6,013 nucleotides of DNA from Planctomycetaceae bacterium (lineage in GTDB: Bacteria > Planctomycetota > Planctomycetia > Pirellulales > JAEUIK01): contig WGDQ01000706.1 in NCBI GenBank assembly GCA_015493185.1, positions 1 to 6,013 on the forward strand, in the 5' to 3' direction. Numbering within the stretch: position 1 is the stretch's first letter; each line of letters opens with the position of its first letter. This document shows positions 1 through 6,013 of this stretch, piece after piece. A program made the position numbers and the translations under genes. The notes under the pieces were generated by a model. The model was not told where the DNA came from, searched no databases, and saw nothing but the letters and a program-made list of their open reading frames with translations.

Positions 1-548
<548 letters not shown>

Positions 549-555
549 GCAACGA

Positions 556-559
556 TCCT
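556..559 (-). promoter_or_regulatory. Ribosome binding site of the moxR-like gene
   Basis: On the minus strand AGGA stands seven bases before the ATG at 548. This is a normal Shine-Dalgarno core and spacing, and it supports the chosen MoxR start. Confidence 0.6.
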
Positions 560-565
560 GATTCT

Positions 566-598
566 GGTCGTGAAGTGTTGTAGGTCGTGTGGGTCGTG
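566..598. repeat. Three direct copies of GGTCGTG upstream of the moxR-like gene
   Basis: GGTCGTG (CACGACC on the minus strand) occurs at 566-572, 583-589 and 592-598. The copy starts are 17 and 9 bases apart. They lie 18-50 bases upstream of the MoxR start codon, in the leader or promoter region. This could be a regulator binding site or chance low complexity; no regulator is visible in the window. Confidence 0.3.
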
Positions 599-628
599 TC
601 GATGGTTCCCGAGGTCGCGCCGGCAAGC

Positions 629-676
629 GCCCCAGCCGGGGCCGGTATGCCGTTGCCTCATGCGGCCTGCTGCCGC
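629..676 (-). other. Two small GC-rich stem-loops in the spacer before the moxR-like gene
   Basis: One perfect 5-bp stem pairs 662-666 (GCGGC) with 672-676 (GCCGC) around a 5-base loop. A second pairs 629-633 (GCCCC) with 638-642 (GGGGC) around a 4-base loop. Neither is followed by a T-run on the minus strand, so they are not intrinsic terminators by themselves. Short stems like these are frequent by chance in GC-rich DNA. Confidence 0.2.
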
Positions 677-695
677 CGCGTTGCACTGCCCGATC

Positions 696-722
696 AAAAC
701 GCGAAACGCCGGCGCTTCCGCG
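696..722 (-). terminator. Probable intrinsic terminator after the repeat-protein gene
   Basis: On the minus strand, 12 bases after the stop codon at 737-735, the RNA of 722-700 can fold into a hairpin. It has seven continuous pairs (CGCGGAA against UUUCGCG, including one G-U), a single bulged G, two further C-G/G-C pairs and a CCGG loop. A run of four T follows directly (699-696). The T-run is short and the stem has a bulge, so termination may be partial. The position just behind a stop codon supports the reading. Confidence 0.5.
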
Positions 723-734
723 TATCGCGACAGC

Positions 735-1835
735 CTAGCGCTGATAAATGGGCAGGGCCGCATTCTCCAATTGTAGTATGGTGAGATTGATGGCCGTCGT
801 GTAGATCGGACCGATGTAGCCCTGGCTCCACGAGCCGTCGGGGCTTTGTTCGTTGAGCACCTTGTTCACCACCTTGTCGTAATACTCTTTCCACTCCTGC
901 CCGCCTTCGCGATACATGACCTGGCTGTAGTAGTAATGCGCGTAATGCCAGTGGCCGAAGCCGCGGTTGAGAATGTTGCCCAGGTTCTTTTTGCAATAGC
1001 TCATCAATTTCGGCACAAACTGGCTGTCGTAGTCGCCGGCGTTGAACAAACAGGCGATCGCCGCCGCCGTGATGGCCGGCCGCGCGCCGCCGCCCTGCGA
1101 ACTGTATTGCACACCGCCGTCGGGCAACGTGCAGCCCTTGATGTAGGCAATCGCCCGGTCGATCGCTTCCTTGGGCACCGGAATGCCCGCATTGCGGCAA
1201 CCGCGCAGCGCCTGCACCTGCGTGATGGTGGTCGAGCCCTCATCGCGATCGTGCCCGTCTTTGGCGCTCACGTAGCCCCAACCGCCGGCGCTCGTTTGCG
1301 CCTGACACGTAAATTCCACACCCCGGGTCAATACGTCGATCAGCGTCTCGCGCCGGTCCAGGTCTTCTTCTTCGCCCAAAACCTGCGATAGAAACAGCAG
1401 CGAAAAACCATGGCCGTACGTGTAACGATTGTCGCGCACCGGATCGCCGATCAGGCCATTCGATCGGCTGCGACTCACCAGGTAGTCGACCGCCCGGCGA
1501 ATGTTCTCGGCGTATTTGCCCTGCGTGGTGGTCGACCCTTCGGCCAAAAGCGCGATGCCGGCCAGCGCGGTCATTGCGGTGGGGTACTGGCCGTTGTTGG
1601 CTGTCCAATGCCCGAGCCGCGACTGGCTGCCGGCCACCCACTCCAATCCGCGCTCGATCGATCGCTGCACTAGAACGCGGTCGGCCCCAAGCGTCTCGGC
1701 AGTCGAGCCGCACCAACCAACGCAAGCAACCACCACCAGCAACGACCATTGCAAGCGGGCGCTGCCAAACCACGCGCCACCCGGCGCTGCTCGACCCCCG
1801 CGCCAACAACCAGCAACAACCTGGCCGACGGGCAT
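735..1835 (-). CDS. Exported prenyltransferase/squalene-oxidase repeat protein (alpha/alpha-toroid fold)
   Basis: A 366-residue protein begins at ATG 1835-1833 and ends with TAG at 737-735. Residues 30-43 (WSLLVVVACVGWCG) form a hydrophobic core preceded by Arg residues. With a possible cleavage after A51 (AETLGA), this looks like a signal peptide with a long n-region, so the protein probably acts outside the cytoplasm. The mature part has repeated helical units typical of terpene-cyclase/prenyltransferase toroids: LGHWTANNGQYPTAMTALAG (74-93), YGHGFSLLFLSQVL (140-153), GGWGYVSAKDG (184-194), TITQVQALRGCRNAGIPV (203-220), DGGVQYSSQGGGARPAIT (239-256), GHWHYAHYYYSQVMY (294-308) and DGSWSQGYIG (333-342). 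Genuine squalene-hopene cyclases are about 600-700 residues and carry a DXDD acid motif. This protein is much shorter and has only DRDE (196-199), so cyclase activity is doubtful. Similar proteins are, to my knowledge, common in planctomycetes and of unknown function. The reading frame is open further upstream to 2216, but that stretch lacks protein-like character. No strong Shine-Dalgarno precedes the chosen ATG; TTG at codon 28 is a less likely alternative start. Confidence 0.85.
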   Translation of the reverse strand: MPVGQVVAGCWRGGRAAPGGAWFGSARLQWSLLVVVACVGWCGSTAETLGADRVLVQRSIERGLEWVAGSQSRLGHWTANNGQYPTAMTALAGIALLAEGSTTTQGKYAENIRRAVDYLVSRSRSNGLIGDPVRDNRYTYGHGFSLLFLSQVLGEEEDLDRRETLIDVLTRGVEFTCQAQTSAGGWGYVSAKDGHDRDEGSTTITQVQALRGCRNAGIPVPKEAIDRAIAYIKGCTLPDGGVQYSSQGGGARPAITAAAIACLFNAGDYDSQFVPKLMSYCKKNLGNILNRGFGHWHYAHYYYSQVMYREGGQEWKEYYDKVVNKVLNEQSPDGSWSQGYIGPIYTTAINLTILQLENAALPIYQR

Positions 1836-2423
1836 CCGCCAACCGTCGTACTCGTCCAGGCTGTCATGGCGCGCGAACGCGTCTGCCGCACCCGCTCGCC
1901 GGCCGGTCGTGGCAATCGTTCGTGTTACAGGCTGCGTGCAGTGAACCATGGGTTGAAACAGACGAAAATGCCCGCGGAGCTGGGAACCGAACGAAACGTG
2001 AGGTTTAGAGCGAACGGACAGAACCTCGAATTGTTGCGGAAAAACCGGTTGTCTCGGCCGTTCAGACGCGTTTTGTCCGCTGGTTCTTCGCATGGCAATC
2101 GGCCGACGCCGACGGATCGTTTCCGGACGATGAAGTACCCATCCGCGGCAAGGCGGAACACATAAATGAAATGACTCAACCGCGGCAACCGAGCAACAGC
2201 GGGACACAACAGCCATCGGCTCAAACGCACAAGCGCACGTAGCACGTAACCTGGCGAGAAACGGTTGTGCCGGTCACGAACACGGCAACGTGCTCTCCGC
2301 AACATGCCCGTTGTGCCAACCGCCATTATGCCCGAATTCCGGCCGGATGTTGTGCGCGCCACCACATCAGTCGCATTTGGTGACGGGATTTGACGTTCGG
2401 CCATCGGTCCGGCATCGCGGATT
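1836..2423. other. 588-bp intergenic region with no supported gene
   Basis: This lies between the stop of the propeller/TPR gene and the start of the repeat-protein gene. Frames open on both strands here translate to Arg/Pro/Ser-rich sequence without domains, membrane segments or good start sites, so I call none of them. It presumably holds the 3' end of the upstream transcript and the promoter and leader of the repeat-protein gene. I found no convincing -35/-10 pair. I also found no hairpin with a T-run directly after the 2424 stop on the minus strand. Short features seen are a tandem GCACGTA/GCACGTA (about 2234-2247), a palindromic AACCGGTT (2043-2050) and GTTGTGCC repeated near 2264 and 2310; none has a clear role. 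Confidence 0.6.
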
Positions 2424-5400
2424 TCAAGTACCCGTCGGGGCCAATCGTCCTTCGTCGGGCAGAGGAGTTTCCCGACTCGGCACGGGCTGCCGCGACTCGG
2501 CTTTCGACCCGGCCGGCCGCTTTTCTGGTTGTGCCGCGTCTTGGTCGGGTGCGCGGTTCTCCTCCTTCTTGGTGGTCGCGTCCGAAGCATCTTCTCGGGG
2601 CGGGTGGTCGACTCGGCCTGCTTGCGGCGTCGATGCGCTGCTTCTTTTGTCCGGTGCCTCAGCGCCCCGAGCCGGGGCCGAAGCCTTGCCTTCTGGCGCC
2701 GTACCGTCCCGCGGAGGTTTCGCCGGCGGGGCAGGGGGCCGCTCCTGTGCGGTTGATCCAACACTCGTTACGTCGGCCGTCCTCGCTTCCACCACTGGAG
2801 CCCGTCTTGCCGAGTCGCGCTGATCGCCCGGAGAACTCTGGCCTGTCTTCGTGGCATCTTGTTGCGTTGTGCCTTGCCGGCTTTCCTTTCTTTTTGTTTC
2901 TCCTTCTTTCCCTTTCCCATTCTCCTTATTGCCGGTTTTTTCCGCGCCTGAGGGGGCCTCGCCGTCTTGCGGTTCGAGGCTCTCTGTCGGCGGGCCCTCA
3001 TCATCCGCCGGCATCGGGCCGACGCTCGATTTGCGTTCGACATCGGCGCCGGGCTTATCAGCCGGTTCTTTCACGTTTTTCTCAGCGTCGTCCGCGGGCG
3101 TGGTTTCCACCGGCTGGTCGGTCATCGTCAGCTCGATGGTCGACTGGATATGCTTGATCACCACGCGGCGCTGCTCCCAATCGCCCGAGATGTCGAAACC
3201 GCTGATGTGCTTGGCCACCCGCTCGTCGTGCACAACGGCCCCGGTTCGGTTGTCGAGAATTTTCACCGGGTAGTAGGTGGTGCCACGGGGCCCGGCAACG
3301 GGGTTCTTCTCATACACGCGGGCGGCGAAAATCAGCACCGGCAAGCCGGCCGGTTGGTCGAGCATGAGCCCCTGCCGGTGGATCTCCTGCATCCAGCGGC
3401 GCTTTCCGGTGCGACGGTCGAAACCGTAAACACGGCCGTCGATCAGCGGGTTGTTCTGACCGCCGGGCACGGGGTTCACATACACGTTGTTGCGATTGTT
3501 GCGCCACGGCCGATTCGCCACCACCACGTACACATCGGGCGACGGCAGCACGTACACCTCGTGAAGCTGCGGCTCTGGCTCCACCGGCGAATCGATCAGC
3601 GTCCGACCGTCTTCGAGGTCGAGCATCAGAAAGCGTCCTTCGGGCTCGATCACCGCCACGGCGCGGCCCTCGACGATTTGCGCTTTTGCCTTGGGCGACA
3701 AACGTCGCTTCCACACCGTGCGTTGTTCCCAAGGATCGATCAGTTCGATCGAGAGCTCCGGCCCGCCATTTTTGCCCGGCCGCGCATTCCAAACCAGCAA
3801 TCGCCGCCCCACGGTCGTCATGCGTGCATTGCTGGCCGGCACGGGCCGATGGCCGAGCAGCGCGCCATCGTGCGGGCGAAGCACCATGGCTTTGGCTTCG
3901 TTGCCGAGCGCCACGAACAGGTATTGGTCGTCGCCCCAAATGTCGCCGCCTGATGGCACGTCGTGGCGTACCCACAGGGTCGCACCGGTCATCGGGTCGA
4001 CCGCCTCCAGATCGTTTTCTCGCTGGAAGCATACGTAGTCGGAGGTCACCGGCCCGAGCGTGCCGGCGCGTTGGCCGTAGGCGTCGGAAATGATGGCCCG
4101 TCGCCCACCCCACGGCAGGGCGATTTGGCCGGCGTGTACGGCCCGATTGACCGGCAAGCCCGGCAGCGAAGGCTTCGGCTCGGTGCGCCACAACAGCCGC
4201 GGCTGCCCATTGATGCCCAAGGTATCCATGGCAAATAGATCGTTGCCGGCCGAAACAACCAGCAAATGCCCAGCCACCGCCCCGTGCAACACACCGGCGT
4301 TGATGGCCATTTGACGGCGCTGCACACTATCGAACAGCGGCACGCGCCAGCGTTCTTTGCCCAACGCGTCGCGTCCAATCAGCGTCGATCGACCCTGGTC
4401 GAATTCGACAGACAAGCCCTCGAAAAACGGCGTTCGCGGGCCCTGCAACGCACACGAGAAGTATCGATAAACGGCGGTCGTGCGCTGCGCCACTTTCTTC
4501 TCGACCTTGCCCACGGGCCATGCACGCGAGCGCTTCAGCGCGGCCCGCACCGGGCTATCCGGGGGCAATTGTTCGAACAGCTCGCGTCCCGTCTTGCCAT
4601 CGAGGCAAACCAACTGCCCTAGTTCTTTGAGCAGCTTTCGGTAATAAACGGCCGCGTCGTCGAAACGGCCGGCCGAGTTGAGCAGCGCAGCAAGCCGCGC
4701 CGCAGCAGCCCGCGATTGCTCGGCATCGCCGTGCAGTTCCACGTGCCGCAACAGCAATTCGGCCTCGAGCAAATTACCGGTGTCGATCAGCCGCTCGGCC
4801 AGTTCCCATCGGGCCTTGTTCGCCAAGGGGTGCGTTGCGAACATGCGTACGAATAGGCGCAAACGATCGAGCGATTCGGAGCGGCGTGCTTCTTCGAAGC
4901 GGCGTGCGATCCGGCGGTCGATCTCAGCCCGCTGTGCGGGCGTAGCCTGCTGTTGCAAGTGGCCGATGCGTGCCTGAAGCCAGCGGTCGCGACGCACCGA
5001 CAGCGAAGCGTCTACCTGCTCCAATGCCGCGTGATCGCGCGACGAAACGGCCAACTGCAAATAGCGATCGAGCGCTTCGAGCGGTCGGCCCGCGTGCGCC
5101 AATCCGTCGGCCACAGTGCGCAAAAACGCCGCGCGTTCGTCGGGCTGTTCGATCAGCTCGGCCAGTTCTTCGGCGGCCGACGCATAGCGCGCGAAGTCCG
5201 CACGAACCGCCTCGAGCAGGCTTTCCACCAGCAGTTGCCGCGTCCGCGGATCGGGCCGCATTTCATACGACGTGCGCAGGTCGTCGAGGGCATCGGCCAA
5301 CTGCCCTTCGTGCAAACGAATTTCGGCCCGCATCGCCAGGGCTTTCGGATCCTGAGGGTTTTGCACCAACCGCTGCTCGACCTCCTGCCGCAGGGCGTCG

Positions 5401-6013
5401 AGTTGATAAAACCGATCGACGTGCCGGGCCGATTGCGAAAGGATCGCTCCGCGGCAAGAAATCAAATTGCCGGGCACCTCGCCCTTGCGCGATTTCGACA
5501 GTGCCACCACCTCACCGGTTTTCAGGTCGACTGTGCCCACGGCGGCCGTGCTGAGCGGCAGGTAATACTTATCGCCCACCAAGAAACCGCGACCGCTAGG
5601 AATCGCCCCCTCGGGCCAGCGCCGCGAGCCGGTCTCCCAGAGGCTTTCGCCATCGGCCAAACGCAACGCCCGCAACGACGACCGCCCGACCAGGTACACC
5701 ACTCCGTCGACCACACCGGCCACATAAAGGCTGTCTTCCCGCGGACGCATCCACACCAGCGATCCGTCCAACAGGTCGATGCAGTGTATGGCGTTCGATT
5801 CGGCCGGCGTGCAAATGGCTTTTCCTTCGGCCAGCACGGCATTGGCATCCATCCAATAGTCCAGCCCCTCGGGCGAACGGCGGCGTCCGTAGAACACGCC
5901 TCCCAGACGACCGATCACCGCATTCAACGAACGCGAGGTGGCATAGCGATACCCCCAGAGCAACGATCGGGTGGTCAGGTCGACGGCCACCACCGCCCCG
6001 GCAGCCGTGGGAC
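2424..6013 (-). CDS. Large PQQ-like beta-propeller / TPR protein with disordered C-terminal tail (5' end beyond window)
   Basis: The frame is open from the right edge to TGA at 2426-2424, giving at least 1195 residues; the true start is off the window. A GTG at 5993-5991 lies inside a propeller strand and is not a credible start; residues below are numbered from it. PQQ-like blades with the V-x-x-D-x-x-T/D-G-x-x-x-W pattern lie at about 1-14, 68-83, 105-121 and 150-165. A helical TPR section follows: one clear unit (LVQNPQDPKALAMRAEIRLH, 209-228) and more to about 460. A second propeller spans roughly 460-950, with blades such as NDLEAVDPMTGATLWVR (660-676), FLMLDLEDGRTLID (788-801) and GRVYGFDRRTGKRRWMQE (853-870). 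Residues 957-1189 form a Pro/Ala/Lys/Glu/Asp/Ser-rich tail with no hydrophobic core, probably disordered. There is no CXXCH heme motif, so it is unlikely to be a quinohaemoprotein dehydrogenase. The architecture suggests a protein-protein scaffold, perhaps exported, but the signal region is not visible. Fold assignment is secure; function is unknown. Confidence 0.9.
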   Translation of the reverse strand, partial: PTAAGAVVAVDLTTRSLLWGYRYATSRSLNAVIGRLGGVFYGRRRSPEGLDYWMDANAVLAEGKAICTPAESNAIHCIDLLDGSLVWMRPREDSLYVAGVVDGVVYLVGRSSLRALRLADGESLWETGSRRWPEGAIPSGRGFLVGDKYYLPLSTAAVGTVDLKTGEVVALSKSRKGEVPGNLISCRGAILSQSARHVDRFYQLDALRQEVEQRLVQNPQDPKALAMRAEIRLHEGQLADALDDLRTSYEMRPDPRTRQLLVESLLEAVRADFARYASAAEELAELIEQPDERAAFLRTVADGLAHAGRPLEALDRYLQLAVSSRDHAALEQVDASLSVRRDRWLQARIGHLQQQATPAQRAEIDRRIARRFEEARRSESLDRLRLFVRMFATHPLANKARWELAERLIDTGNLLEAELLLRHVELHGDAEQSRAAAARLAALLNSAGRFDDAAVYYRKLLKELGQLVCLDGKTGRELFEQLPPDSPVRAALKRSRAWPVGKVEKKVAQRTTAVYRYFSCALQGPRTPFFEGLSVEFDQGRSTLIGRDALGKERWRVPLFDSVQRRQMAINAGVLHGAVAGHLLVVSAGNDLFAMDTLGINGQPRLLWRTEPKPSLPGLPVNRAVHAGQIALPWGGRRAIISDAYGQRAGTLGPVTSDYVCFQRENDLEAVDPMTGATLWVRHDVPSGGDIWGDDQYLFVALGNEAKAMVLRPHDGALLGHRPVPASNARMTTVGRRLLVWNARPGKNGGPELSIELIDPWEQRTVWKRRLSPKAKAQIVEGRAVAVIEPEGRFLMLDLEDGRTLIDSPVEPEPQLHEVYVLPSPDVYVVVANRPWRNNRNNVYVNPVPGGQNNPLIDGRVYGFDRRTGKRRWMQEIHRQGLMLDQPAGLPVLIFAARVYEKNPVAGPRGTTYYPVKILDNRTGAVVHDERVAKHISGFDISGDWEQRRVVIKHIQSTIELTMTDQPVETTPADDAEKNVKEPADKPGADVERKSSVGPMPADDEGPPTESLEPQDGEAPSGAEKTGNKENGKGKEGETKRKESRQGTTQQDATKTGQSSPGDQRDSARRAPVVEARTADVTSVGSTAQERPPAPPAKPPRDGTAPEGKASAPARGAEAPDKRSSASTPQAGRVDHPPREDASDATTKKEENRAPDQDAAQPEKRPAGSKAESRQPVPSRETPLPDEGRLAPTGT
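2881..2927. repeat. Polypyrimidine/polypurine tract inside the propeller/TPR gene tail
   Basis: The plus strand is pyrimidine at 45 of 47 positions, interrupted only by G2896 and A2919, so the coding strand is a purine run. It encodes the Lys/Glu/Gly-rich part of the tail (about residues 1023-1038, with KGKEGETKRKES). The tract is largely a consequence of Lys, Glu, Gly and Arg codons (AAA, AAG, GAA, GGA, AGA), but the near-absence of interruptions is uncommon in this G+C-rich window. Confidence 0.6.

Noticed and set aside
1721..1745. Lipobox (VVAC) in the toroid protein's signal segment, suggesting a lipoprotein
   Set aside because: The Cys sits in the middle of the hydrophobic core with only a very short hydrophobic stretch before it, so ordinary signal-peptide cleavage further on is more plausible.
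735..1835. Squalene-hopene cyclase (shc)
   Set aside because: The protein is about half the usual length, has a signal-like N-terminus and lacks a true DXDD motif, so only the fold family is supported.
2040..2051. AACCGGTT palindrome followed by a T-run on the minus strand, as a possible terminator
   Set aside because: The only stem available is too short to be stable and it lies about 370 bases from the preceding stop codon.
1836..2216. Upstream in-frame extension of the toroid protein, starting at an ATG at 2216
   Set aside because: The extra 127 residues are Arg/Cys/Pro-rich and unlike a protein domain. They would bury the signal-like hydrophobic segment about 155 residues inside the chain.
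1925..2764. A minus-strand open frame of 279 codons overlapping the tail of the large gene and running into the spacer
   Set aside because: Its first part is only a shifted reading of the tail. The rest is Arg-rich with no domain, no signal peptide and no supported start, so it is probably fortuitous in GC-rich DNA.
2967..3953. Long plus-strand open frame of 328 codons
   Set aside because: It is His/Arg/Val-rich and lies wholly antisense to clear propeller coding sequence, a typical shadow of GC-rich codon bias. The same holds for plus-strand frames at 2390-3157, 846-1391, 4970-5554 and 9-416.
2424..6013. True PQQ-dependent alcohol or glucose dehydrogenase
   Set aside because: The blades are PQQ-like repeats, but no CXXCH heme motif is present and the TPR section and tail are foreign to that enzyme family.

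Overview
The window carries three protein genes, all on the minus strand. Read right to left they are: a very large PQQ-like beta-propeller/TPR protein whose N-terminus lies beyond the right edge; an exported protein with prenyltransferase/squalene-oxidase-type repeats; and the N-terminal 182 residues of a MoxR-family AAA+ ATPase that runs off the left edge. The G+C-rich DNA, the long multi-domain propeller/TPR protein, the exported alpha/alpha-toroid repeat protein beside MoxR and the loose gene spacing all resemble a planctomycete chromosome, probably of the Pirellula type. That assignment is inferred from gene families and style; no rRNA or marker gene is present.

Layout: 6013-2424 holds the PQQ/TPR gene. 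The part in view has a beta-propeller section, a TPR helical section, a second and longer beta-propeller section, and a 233-residue charged, Pro/Ala/Lys/Glu-rich tail that looks disordered. Positions 2423-1836 form a 588-bp stretch with no gene I can support. Positions 1835-735 encode the repeat protein, followed 12 nt after its stop by a hairpin and a T-run that look like an intrinsic terminator (722-696). Positions 734-549 form a 186-bp spacer with two small GC hairpins and three copies of GGTCGTG. The moxR-like gene starts at 548 with an AGGA ribosome binding site.

How the genes may work together: MoxR ATPases usually act as chaperones for von Willebrand A-domain or DUF58 partners, commonly encoded just downstream, which here would be off the left edge. 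The toroid protein has a signal-like N-terminus and the propeller/TPR protein has the make-up of a scaffold, so both may act outside the cytoplasm. No shared pathway can be shown. The putative terminator and the large gaps argue for separate transcription units rather than one tight operon. I found no tRNA, rRNA, CRISPR array, insertion sequence or defence system. The window looks like ordinary planctomycete chromosome, with a few details worth checking.
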